A stretch of DNA of 64,000 nt from Haematomicrobium sanguinis DSM 21259 (GTDB taxonomy: Bacteria > Actinomycetota > Actinomycetes > Actinomycetales > Micrococcaceae): positions 1 to 64,000 of the forward strand of contig NZ_JIAG01000014.1 in assembly GCF_000688395.1 (NCBI RefSeq), read 5' to 3'. Shown in pieces: positions 36,287-44,265 of this stretch. The notes under the pieces were generated by a model that saw only the letters and a list, made by a program, of their open reading frames with translations, had not been told where the DNA came from and ran no database searches. The stretch's first letter is position 1. Every line of letters starts with the position of its first letter. The position numbers and the translations under genes are program-made.

Positions 36287-38173
36287 ATGGCCGAAGTCTT
36301 GCCCGACACCACGCACGCGCCGAACGCTGAGCCGGCCGCGCAGGCAAGCATGGGGAGCACGGGAAGCACTGCACCGACCACGCACGCCAAACTGGCCGCG
36401 TGGGTTGAGGAGGTGGCCGCGCTCACCGAACCGGCAAACATCTACTGGGTTGACGGCAGCGAGGAGGAAAATGCGCGTCTAACGGCGGAACTTGTCGAGG
36501 CCGGGACGCTGACGCCGCTGAACCAGGAAAAGTTCCCAAATTCTTTCGCGGCGTTCTCCGATCCGAAGGACGTGGCGCGCGTGGAGGAGCAGACGTTTAT
36601 TTGCTCCGAGCGTGAGGAAGACGCGGGGTTCACCAATAACTGGATGGAACCCAAACTCATGCGCAACAAGCTGACCAACCTGTTTAAGGGGTCGATGCGC
36701 GGGCGCACCATGTACGTGATTCCGTTTGTGATGGGGCACTTGGACGCGGATGATCCGAAATTCGGCGTGGAGATCACCGATTCGGCGTACGTTGTCGCCT
36801 CGATGCGGATCATGGCGAACATCGGCACCGATGTGCTGCGGAAGATGGAAGAATCCGACGCGTTCTTTGTCCCGGCGCTGCACTCGGTCGGTGCGCCGCT
36901 TGCGGACGGGCAGGCGGACGTCCCGTGGCCCTCCAGTGACGAGAAATGGATTGTCCACTTCCCCGAGTCGCGCGAAATCTGGTCCTACGGCTCCGGTTAC
37001 GGCGGCAACGCGCTGCTCGGTAAGAAGTGCTTCGCGCTGCGCATCGCCTCGGTCATGGCGCGCGACGAAGGCTGGCTCGCCGAGCACATGCTCATACTGA
37101 AGCTCACCAGCCCCGAGGGCGCGGTGCACTACGTTGCCGCCGCGTTCCCTTCGGCCTGCGGCAAGACGAACCTCGCGCTCCTGGACCCCACGATCGAGGG
37201 CTGGAACGTGGAAACCCTGGGTGATGACATCACCTGGATGCGCTTCGATTCCGAGGGCAAGCTGCGTGCGGTCAACCCGGAGGCCGGTCTCTTCGGTGTG
37301 GCGCCGGGCACCGGCTGGGGCACCAACCCGAACGCCATGCGCGCCATCGCGAAGGGCAACTCGATCTTCACCAACGTGGCTCTCACCGATGACGGCGGCG
37401 TGTGGTGGGAAGGCATGACCGAGGACACCCCGGAGCACCTGACCGACTGGCAGGGCAACTCCTGGACTCCGGATTCCGGACGCCCGGCCGCACACCCGAA
37501 CTCCCGCTTCTGCACCCCGATCGATCAAATCGACATGCTCGCCGAGGAGTACTTTGCGCCCAACGGCGTGCCGATCTCCGCGATCCTGTTTGGCGGCCGC
37601 CGCAAGACCACGGTGCCGCTGGTGACCGAGTCGCGATCCTGGACCAACGGCATCTTCATGGGCTCCACATTGTCCTCCGAGACCACTGCCGCCGCGGCCG
37701 GTCAGGTCGGCGTGGTGCGCCGCGACCCGATGGCCATGTTGCCCTTCATCGGCTACGACGCCGGCGACTACCTCAAGCACTGGATTCGCCTGAGCAGCGA
37801 GCACAGCGAAGAGCAGCTACCGAAAATCTTCCTGGTCAACTGGTTCCGCCGCACTGAAGACGGCGGGTTCGCCTGGCCCGGCTTCGGCGAAAACTCGCGC
37901 GTGCTCGAGTGGGTCATCGACCGCGTGGACAATCCAGAGGCGACGAGCAATGCGCAGGAGACCCCGATCGGCTACATTCCGACCGTGGACGGCCTGGACA
38001 CGGACGGACTCGGCGAGGATGACGCGACCATCGAGCAGGCGATCCGCTTTGTTCCCGAGGAATGGGCCGCGGAGACCGAACGCATCGAAGAATGGTACGA
38101 GCGCTTCGGCGACTCGCTCCCAGACGCGATGCGCACCGAGTTGGCCTCGCTCAAGGAGCGCCTGAACGCCTAA
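36287..38173 (+). CDS. pckG: Phosphoenolpyruvate carboxykinase (GTP)
   Basis: PckG interconverts oxaloacetate and phosphoenolpyruvate with GTP. The start is ATG 36287 with GGAGGG upstream. The 628-residue protein has the kinase P-loop FPSACGKTN, the RFCTPIDQI segment and [11 protein letters not shown], all characteristic of the GTP-dependent family, plus an N-terminal Ala/Ser-rich leader of about 30 residues. A CRP-like site upstream suggests carbon regulation. In this window it connects with lactate and pyruvate from fucose breakdown. Confidence 0.97.
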   Translation: MAEVLPDTTHAPNAEPAAQASMGSTGSTAPTTHAKLAAWVEEVAALTEPANIYWVDGSEEENARLTAELVEAGTLTPLNQEKFPNSFAAFSDPKDVARVEEQTFICSEREEDAGFTNNWMEPKLMRNKLTNLFKGSMRGRTMYVIPFVMGHLDADDPKFGVEITDSAYVVASMRIMANIGTDVLRKMEESDAFFVPALHSVGAPLADGQADVPWPSSDEKWIVHFPESREIWSYGSGYGGNALLGKKCFALRIASVMARDEGWLAEHMLILKLTSPEGAVHYVAAAFPSACGKTNLALLDPTIEGWNVETLGDDITWMRFDSEGKLRAVNPEAGLFGVAPGTGWGTNPNAMRAIAKGNSIFTNVALTDDGGVWWEGMTEDTPEHLTDWQGNSWTPDSGRPAAHPNSRFCTPIDQIDMLAEEYFAPNGVPISAILFGGRRKTTVPLVTESRSWTNGIFMGSTLSSETTAAAAGQVGVVRRDPMAMLPFIGYDAGDYLKHWIRLSSEHSEEQLPKIFLVNWFRRTEDGGFAWPGFGENSRVLEWVIDRVDNPEATSNAQETPIGYIPTVDGLDTDGLGEDDATIEQAIRFVPEEWAAETERIEEWYERFGDSLPDAMRTELASLKERLNA

Positions 38174-38183
38174 AACCTCACTC

Positions 38184-38244
38184 CGCGACTTGCCACACAC
38201 GACGCTTATTCCAGCGGCATTTCCGTGGTATGTGGCAAGTCGCG
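38184..38244. repeat. Palindromic repeat family B, copy 2
   Basis: CGCGACTTGCCACA (38184-38197) is perfectly inverted at 38231-38244. Beyond this outer 14-bp stem the left arm continues like the family B copy at 7585 (ACGCTTAT). It lies between the convergent pckG and GyrI-like genes and supplies the last codons and stop of the GyrI-like gene. Confidence 0.8.
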
Positions 38245-38874
38245 AGCGGTGGTGGGCTGTCGAAGGATGGTTTTGAGCTTTTCTGGAGCGGTGCGCCTCG
38301 GATCGGAGAGGTAAATTTCGTGGTGCTCGCCATTGAAGGTGAGCTCTAGGCCGGGCATGACCTCGTGGTGCAGGCGGTGGAGCGTTGGGGCTTCGGCATC
38401 GTAGGGTCCGATGTGCAACGTTTGCAGGCATTCGCCTTCGGTGATGGTCCGGAATTCTACGTCGGCCAGTCGCGGCACATCCTTCTTGGCGGCGAGAGTG
38501 TGGCGGGCGTGATCCACCTGATCTGCGGTAATCCACCCGGGTTGGTTAATGAGCATCGTCCAGGCCCAGGCATCCTTGTCCCGTGTGATGAAGACTTCCG
38601 GGTCATCGGCGCGCCATTGACCCTCAAGCGGGGCCACCACGTAATCACGCCGCAACTCCTGTTTGCTGAAGAACTTTAACGTGTACGAAAGTCCAAATAG
38701 CGCTTCCACGGCGAGTCGATACTGCTCCGAAGTATTGGGGTTGCCCTCACCGTCCAGGGCCAAATAGGTCATGGTCGGCACGTCAACCTGCGTAAATTCG
38801 TCACGCGGCGCGGAATAAAGAAAGCGTAGCGACTTTTTGACGTCAAACTTGTCCATGAGGCTAGTGTGGCTCAC
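38206..38874 (-). CDS. GyrI-like small-molecule-binding domain protein
   Basis: GyrI-like domains bind small molecules or inhibit gyrase. The 222-residue protein opens MDKFDVKKSLRFLYSAPRDE (from the second ATG, 38856) and contains DVPTMTYLALDGEGNPN and the LQTLHIGPYDAEAPTLHRLH motif. The final residues after RQPTTA come from the repeat family B palindrome, so the ancestral stop was probably replaced. The 3' end therefore differs from homologues. Next to a TOPRIM gene whose stop overlaps its possible first start. Confidence 0.8.
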   Translation of the reverse strand: MSHTSLMDKFDVKKSLRFLYSAPRDEFTQVDVPTMTYLALDGEGNPNTSEQYRLAVEALFGLSYTLKFFSKQELRRDYVVAPLEGQWRADDPEVFITRDKDAWAWTMLINQPGWITADQVDHARHTLAAKKDVPRLADVEFRTITEGECLQTLHIGPYDAEAPTLHRLHHEVMPGLELTFNGEHHEIYLSDPRRTAPEKLKTILRQPTTARDLPHTTEMPLE

Positions 38875-39412
38875 CTTGCGGACGAATCGTGTCCTTAATG
38901 GAATCCATCAGGGTCGAGAGCACCCGGGGCACGGCATGTTTTGTGCGGGCTCGCTCTGCAAGCGCGAATCCATAGTGGAGCTTGCGCCCGCTAGTGGTGC
39001 CGAAGAACCTGTGGAGTTGCTGCTCTACCGGACGCGCGCGTTGTTGCGGTTCTTGCCGAAAGCTTTCCCACTGCCGGGATTCGCCCTCGGCCCGAATTAA
39101 CTCGGTCACGGATTCCACCCCGAGGGAGGAAATGAACTCACCTTCCAAGTCGGGATCACAGTGGAAGAGGCGCGCCCGCGCAACGCCGTGATTGTCAAAG
39201 GCGCGCTCAAAGAAAGCGGACTCAGCAATATCGCACAATGCCCAGACCGCATTTGCCGTGGCCCGACATTCACTTAGGGCGTGGGCAATATTGGTGGCCC
39301 CGCCAAGAATTTCCACCCTCACGCCGACCAGGTCAAAGGCCGAGAGTAGCTCGTCAAGCGCCGCCGCGTCACTCGCTCCTTCTACGAAGACGTGTGCGGA
39401 AAGTTCGGGCAT
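38861..39412 (-). CDS. Standalone TOPRIM-like (OLD-family) protein
   Basis: The 183-residue protein has a TOPRIM-type start (HVFVEGASDAAALDELLSAF with Glu11), a GG-N strand (VEILGGATNIAHAL) and an acidic LCDIAES plus FHCDPDLEGEFISSLG. It resembles the nuclease domain of OLD-family ATP-dependent endonucleases without the ATPase. A DNA-cleaving or nucleotide-handling role is possible but unproven. It is coupled to the GyrI-like gene. Confidence 0.65.
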   Translation of the reverse strand: MPELSAHVFVEGASDAAALDELLSAFDLVGVRVEILGGATNIAHALSECRATANAVWALCDIAESAFFERAFDNHGVARARLFHCDPDLEGEFISSLGVESVTELIRAEGESRQWESFRQEPQQRARPVEQQLHRFFGTTSGRKLHYGFALAERARTKHAVPRVLSTLMDSIKDTIRPQGEPH

Positions 39413-39449
39413 GAATTCATCGTACGTCCCCGACCCGCGGGCCCGTCCC

Positions 39450-39522
39450 CTCCTCGACTGTGTAGCAGTTAATGCCCATCCGACCGGCGAGAATGGGCAT
39501 TAACTGCTACACAGTCGAGGAG
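39450..39522. repeat. 30-bp perfect inverted repeat between divergent genes
   Basis: Arms 39450-39479 and 39493-39522 pair perfectly over 30 bp around a 13-nt loop. The right arm ends 13 bp before the M81 peptidase start. Both flanking genes diverge, so a transcription terminator makes little sense here; the element must overlap or adjoin promoters or leaders. Confidence 0.9.
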
Positions 39523-39535
39523 ATAGGGTTGGGGT

Positions 39536-41176
39536 ATGCGCGAAACATCGGATGTCACCGCCAGCCTGCCCCGCCCGGACGCCTCCGAAATTTGGATGCC
39601 CCCGCTCCCGAGCCCCCACCCCGACGGCATCGCCAAACCACGCATCGGCATCTGCGGCATCTCCATCGAGTCCAGCACGTTCTCGCCGCACGTCTCCGGC
39701 GAGGAGGCGTTCACCCGCCGCGAGGGCCAAGATCTCCTCGACTTTTACAGCTTCCTCCAGCCCGCCGACGAGCTCACCCAGGCCGCCGAATGGCGCCCAC
39801 TCGTCCACTTCCGCTCGCTCCCCGGCGGGGCCGTCGACCCAGATTTCTACCAAGAAATGAAGGACGCCATTCACCAAGCGCTCCACCAGGAAATCGAAGA
39901 AAACGGTCCCCTCGACGGCCTCTTCTTCGACATCCACGGCGCCATGAGCGTCACCCAGATGTGGGACGCGGAAGGCGACCTGGCCGATATGGTGCGCAAC
40001 GCCGTCGGGCCTCAGACTCTTATCACCACCTCCATGGACCTCCACGGGAACGTCTCCCGGCAACTGCTGGAAGCCGTTGACCTGATCACCTGTTACCGGA
40101 TGGCGCCGCACGAGGACTACATGAACACCAAGGAGCGCGCGGTCTGGAACCTGCTCGATCGGCTGCGCGGCGAGCACGGGCGCGATCCGCAGGCCCGCCG
40201 CGTGCACAAGGCGTGGGTGCCGGTGCCCGTCTTGCTTCCGGGCGAGAAAACCTCCACGCGACTGGACCCGGCGGCCTCACTGTACGCGGAACTTCCGCGC
40301 ATTGAAGCGCAGCCGGGCATCACGGACGCCTCGATCTGGATTGGCTACGCGTGGGCGGACGAGCCGCGGTGCATGGCATATGTGGTCGTGACCGGGGATG
40401 ATGCCGAGCTCGCGGCGCGCGAGGCCGAGGCGCTGGGCCGCCAGTTCTGGGATGCGCGCGGCGATTTTCGGTTTGTCGGACCGGCGATGCCGCTGGAGCA
40501 GGCGGTGGATCGGGCGCTCGCCTCCAGCGCGCGCCCGTTCGTCATTTCGGACTCGGGCGACAACCCGACCGCGGGCGGCACGGGGGACGTGACCTGGACG
40601 GTCGCGCGGCTTCTGGAGCGGCCCGGGTTTGTGGACGCGGTGCGGGCCGTGCACGCATCAATGTACGACGGCGATGCCGTGGCTTCCGCATTTAGCGCCG
40701 GCCTGGGTGCCGAAATAGTAGTAGATGCGGGGGCGCGCGTGGATGGTGTGTGGGAGGGGCCGGTGACCCTGCGCGGAGAGGTGTATTCGCTGAGCGAGGG
40801 CGATCAGGTCGCCGGGCGGCAAGCGGTGATTCGGGTGGGGCCGGCCGGGGACGACGGAGCAGGTAGCTCGGATCGCGGGCTGTACGTGATCGTGACCGAG
40901 CGCCGGAAGCCCTTCCACCATCTGGAAGACTTCCGATCGTTGGGTCTGGATCCGGAGAGCTTCGACGTGGTGTTCGTGAAAATCGGGTACCTGGAGCCCG
41001 AGCTATATGCGCTCGCCGACGGGGGCAGGAACTGGATCATGGCGCTGACTCCGGGCGGGGTGGATCAGGATTTGTTGCGCCTGGGCCACTCGCATTTAGC
41101 CCCGGGCGTGTTCCCTTTCGAGGACGTGGAGGAACCCGCGGGTGGGTTGCGCGCGGCGGTGCATCGGCGCGACTAG
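39536..41176 (+). CDS. M81-family (MlrC-like) metallopeptidase
   Basis: MlrC-type enzymes cleave small peptides; the name comes from microcystin degradation. The 546-residue protein has IGICGISIESSTFSPH, the metal-associated FFDIHGAMSV, MDLHGNVS and MAPHEDYM segments, then DNPTAGGTGDVTW. The N-terminal ~35 residues (Pro-rich) are extra. No signal peptide, so cytoplasmic. Substrate unknown; it may process imported peptides. Confidence 0.85.
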   Translation: MRETSDVTASLPRPDASEIWMPPLPSPHPDGIAKPRIGICGISIESSTFSPHVSGEEAFTRREGQDLLDFYSFLQPADELTQAAEWRPLVHFRSLPGGAVDPDFYQEMKDAIHQALHQEIEENGPLDGLFFDIHGAMSVTQMWDAEGDLADMVRNAVGPQTLITTSMDLHGNVSRQLLEAVDLITCYRMAPHEDYMNTKERAVWNLLDRLRGEHGRDPQARRVHKAWVPVPVLLPGEKTSTRLDPAASLYAELPRIEAQPGITDASIWIGYAWADEPRCMAYVVVTGDDAELAAREAEALGRQFWDARGDFRFVGPAMPLEQAVDRALASSARPFVISDSGDNPTAGGTGDVTWTVARLLERPGFVDAVRAVHASMYDGDAVASAFSAGLGAEIVVDAGARVDGVWEGPVTLRGEVYSLSEGDQVAGRQAVIRVGPAGDDGAGSSDRGLYVIVTERRKPFHHLEDFRSLGLDPESFDVVFVKIGYLEPELYALADGGRNWIMALTPGGVDQDLLRLGHSHLAPGVFPFEDVEEPAGGLRAAVHRRD

Positions 41177-41180
41177 TTCC

Positions 41181-41201
41181 GCGGTACCGGGATGCGAAAC
41201 G
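41181..41201. repeat. Palindromic repeat family A, copy 3 (single arm)
   Basis: GCGGTACCGGGATGCGAAAC plus G differs from the 13.7-kb arm by a single base. It sits 4 bp after the M81 stop. Only one arm is present. Confidence 0.7.
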
Positions 41202-41256
41202 AGGAGAGGATTTGGCAAAAGGGCTTCACAAATAGTGTTCCAGGTCACACAATGGG

Positions 41257-41285
41257 GTTAATCGATCACATGTTAATCGATTAAC
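41257..41285. promoter_or_regulatory. Operator-like repeats before M60 peptidase gene
   Basis: GTTAATCGAT occurs at 41257-41266 and again at 41272, where it is part of the perfect 14-bp palindrome GTTAATCGATTAAC (41272-41285). The second copy ends 25 bp before the start codon. This suits a dimeric repressor; no regulator gene adjoins. Confidence 0.55.
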
Positions 41286-41310
41286 AGGAATTGTCAACCA
41301 AGGAGTGATC

Positions 41311-42762
41311 ATGAACCGCCGATGGAGTGGCCCCCTGGCTATTGCCACCACAACACTTTTAGTCACCAGTACCGCCGTGCCAGCCATGGCAAACCCCGGT
41401 GCCGTAGCGGCGCCATCCCTCGCGAAAGCCAGTATTGCGAGCGCGTCTCTCCCAGGACAAGTGGCCCCGTCGCAGACGGATTCCGGTGTCATTTCGAGCG
41501 ACCTCACCGTCCAGAAAGCGTTTAGCAAGGTGACCGCGCGCGGCATGGGAGACGCGGGCGAGCAGGAAAAACGCGAGAACCGGCACATGCGCCACTCGGA
41601 CCTGCAATCCACGGGGCGATTCGCCACCGCGGGCACTCGCTTGACCGTTCTGGTTCCCAAGGGGAGCCCGAAGCTAGAGATCGGCATCGGCCTGTACGGG
41701 CCCTATGCCTCCATGAACGGCGGCAAAGAAGTCGGGATCAAGAAGCAGGTACTGGGCGAGGGCACCAATACGGTTGTGGCACCCGTCGACGGTATGGTCT
41801 ACCTGCTGAACAAGACCGAGACCGACACCTCCCGGCCCGTCATGGTCAAGGGCGGTCAAGCCGTGCCGGTGTGGATCAAGGGTAAGACCACCCCGCAAGA
41901 GTTCGAGGCCGCGCTACAGCGCTACCCAGATGCGCCCTTTGTCACCCTGATTGCGGACCGGATTATGGGCGAATTCCAACGCCGAATTGTCGACGAAGCG
42001 ACCAACCGCGCCGACTTCGGGAAGATCATGGATGAATGGGACCGCTATGTGGCAATCACAAACGCCACCTACGGTCTCTCCGACACCGCAACCGGCCTGG
42101 ATTGGAAGTCCCAGCAAAAGGTCTACATCTCCAATCCGGACACCGGCTATGGTTACGCTTACGCCGAAGACGATTACATTGCCTTCCCCATCTCCAATGA
42201 CGCCGGAGCTAACCTCTTGGCCAATGTACCGGCAAAGCGCTGGGGACTGTGGCACGAAATCGGGCACACCTACCAGACCACGCAGTATGAGACGGGATCG
42301 GAAGAAGTTACCGTCAACATCAGTGCGCTAGCGGTGGAGAAGGCCGTGCAGGGCACAAGCCACCTCGATGGCGAAGGGCCGCAAAAGAGTTATGACGCCT
42401 TCTTCGGGATGCCGGTAGAGCAACGCGACTACAGCGCTAACCGCGACCTCTTCTTCAAGCTCATGATGTTCGGCCAGCTGTCCTGGGCATTCGGCGACAA
42501 CTTCTATCCCCAACTCTCCCAGGAGTACCGTCGCCTCGTTGCCTCCGGCGTCAAGTTCCCGAGCAGCCAGGACGACCAGCTCAACGAGTTCGCGCGGATC
42601 ACCTCGAAACTGACCGATCGCAACCTCGCGCCGTTCTTTGAACAGTGGGGCATCCCCTTGACCCAGGAGGTCAAGGATGAGATCGCTCAGTACCCCGAGC
42701 TCACCACGCGCATCTGGGAGAACCGGCTCTCGACCGACATCACGGTAGAGAAGGAGCTCTAA
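41311..42762 (+). CDS. Secreted M60-family (mucin-type) metallopeptidase
   Basis: M60-like peptidases cleave mucin and other glycoproteins. The start is ATG 41311 with AAGGAG. The signal peptide spans residues 1-27 with cleavage after VPAMA. The zinc motif is WHEIGHTYQ (His315, Glu316, His319) followed by ETGSEEVTVNISALA with the downstream Glu. The 483-residue protein lacks a wall anchor, so it is released or loosely bound. The nearby fucose pathway fits use of host glycans. Confidence 0.9.
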   Translation: MNRRWSGPLAIATTTLLVTSTAVPAMANPGAVAAPSLAKASIASASLPGQVAPSQTDSGVISSDLTVQKAFSKVTARGMGDAGEQEKRENRHMRHSDLQSTGRFATAGTRLTVLVPKGSPKLEIGIGLYGPYASMNGGKEVGIKKQVLGEGTNTVVAPVDGMVYLLNKTETDTSRPVMVKGGQAVPVWIKGKTTPQEFEAALQRYPDAPFVTLIADRIMGEFQRRIVDEATNRADFGKIMDEWDRYVAITNATYGLSDTATGLDWKSQQKVYISNPDTGYGYAYAEDDYIAFPISNDAGANLLANVPAKRWGLWHEIGHTYQTTQYETGSEEVTVNISALAVEKAVQGTSHLDGEGPQKSYDAFFGMPVEQRDYSANRDLFFKLMMFGQLSWAFGDNFYPQLSQEYRRLVASGVKFPSSQDDQLNEFARITSKLTDRNLAPFFEQWGIPLTQEVKDEIAQYPELTTRIWENRLSTDITVEKEL

Positions 42763-44174
42763 CTCTCCTGCCGCACGGCAGTCAAGACGCGGTCACGAAT
42801 GGATTCCATCGTGGCCGCGTCTTTGCCTTCGGCATTCAACCGCAAGAACGGTTCCGTGTTGGAGGCACGGAGGTTGAACCACCACGCTCCGTTCGCGGCA
42901 GAGAAGGTGATGCCATCGAGATCGTCTGTTGTGGCGCCGTCGTTCTTAAATTCCTCACGCACGCGCGCCACGGCCGCCGCCACGTCCTCAAGCCGCGAAT
43001 TAATCTCCCCGCTGGAGACGTATGGCTCATACTCCGCCGCGAATTCGGAGAGCGGCAGGTCCTGCTCGCCGAGCGCCGCGAGCACGTGCATTGCGGCGAG
43101 CATGCCGGTGTCGGCGTTGAAAAAGTCGCGGAAGTAGTAGTGCGCGGAATGTTCGCCGCCAAAGACCGCGCCCTCTTGCGCCATGACCGCCTTAATAAAC
43201 GAGTGCCCTACGCGGGTGCGCACCGGGCGGCCGCCCTCGCGCTCCACAATCTCGGGAACCGCGCGCGAGGTGATGAGATTGTGAATAATGACCGGCGTGT
43301 GCTCGCCGGCAGCGCGCGCCCGCGCAATTTCGCGCCGCGCCACCAGCGCGGTGATCGCGGACGGGGAGACCGGCTCGCCCTTTTCATCGATCACAAAACA
43401 ACGGTCTGCGTCACCATCGAAGGCCAGGCCAAGATCGGCCTGATGTTCGACGACGGCACTTTGCAAATCGCGCAGGTTCTCCTTTTCGAGCGGGTTGGCA
43501 GGGTGATTCGGGAAGGACCCATCCAGTTCGAAATAGAGGGGAACAATGTCCAGCGGAAGTTTGGGGAGCAGTTGATCGCCCAGCACCGCGGGGGTGGTGA
43601 GCCCAGCCATGCCGTTGGCGGCGTCTACGACGACCTTGAGCGGCCGGATGTTGCTGAGGTCAACGAGGTTGCGCAGGAACTGGGAGTAGTCCTTCAAGAT
43701 GTCTTTGACCGAGATTTCACCGGGAGTGCTGTTTTCCGGGATGCCGTTTTCGAGGTAGTCCTCGGCAGCCTTCTGGATCTCCTTGAGACCGGTTTCGCTC
43801 GAGACTGGAACAGCCCCGGCCTTTGCCATTTTCATGCCGTTGTATTCGGCAGGGTTGTGGCTGGCGGTAAAGGTGACACCGGCTGCGTTGTATTCGCCGC
43901 ATGCGAAGTACAGCTCATCGGTGGAGATGAGGTCAAGGAGTTCTACGTTGGCGCCGCGAGCCGACGCGCCTTCGGCAAAGGCGCGGATGAACGTGGGCGA
44001 GGATGGGCGCATGTCTCCGCCCACCATGATGGTTTTGCCGCTCTGCTCGAGGACATCGACGAAGGCCGCGCCCACGGCCTTGCAGATTTCCGGCGTGATG
44101 GTTTCGCCGACGATTCCGCGGACGTCATAGGCCTTGAAGGACGGGGACAAGTCAATTGTTGAACTCACCCCCAT
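42759..44174 (-). CDS. Phosphomannomutase/phosphoglucomutase
   Basis: The start is ATG 44174. The 471-residue protein has the phosphoserine loop TASHNP (Ser105), the metal-binding LAFDGDADRCF, and the sugar-recognition GEHSAHYYF. It interconverts hexose 1- and 6-phosphates and supplies precursors for glycan and polysaccharide synthesis. It converges with the M60 gene and diverges from recQ. Confidence 0.93.
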   Translation of the reverse strand: MGVSSTIDLSPSFKAYDVRGIVGETITPEICKAVGAAFVDVLEQSGKTIMVGGDMRPSSPTFIRAFAEGASARGANVELLDLISTDELYFACGEYNAAGVTFTASHNPAEYNGMKMAKAGAVPVSSETGLKEIQKAAEDYLENGIPENSTPGEISVKDILKDYSQFLRNLVDLSNIRPLKVVVDAANGMAGLTTPAVLGDQLLPKLPLDIVPLYFELDGSFPNHPANPLEKENLRDLQSAVVEHQADLGLAFDGDADRCFVIDEKGEPVSPSAITALVARREIARARAAGEHTPVIIHNLITSRAVPEIVEREGGRPVRTRVGHSFIKAVMAQEGAVFGGEHSAHYYFRDFFNADTGMLAAMHVLAALGEQDLPLSEFAAEYEPYVSSGEINSRLEDVAAAVARVREEFKNDGATTDDLDGITFSAANGAWWFNLRASNTEPFLRLNAEGKDAATMESIRDRVLTAVRQES

Positions 44175-44265
44175 AGCGTACCGAACGGCTCCGACATTCT
44201 TGTTATTAGCGCGGAAACCGGCTGGTTTCGAGGTCAATGTCAGAGGCGGCTGAAATACTGCAGAC

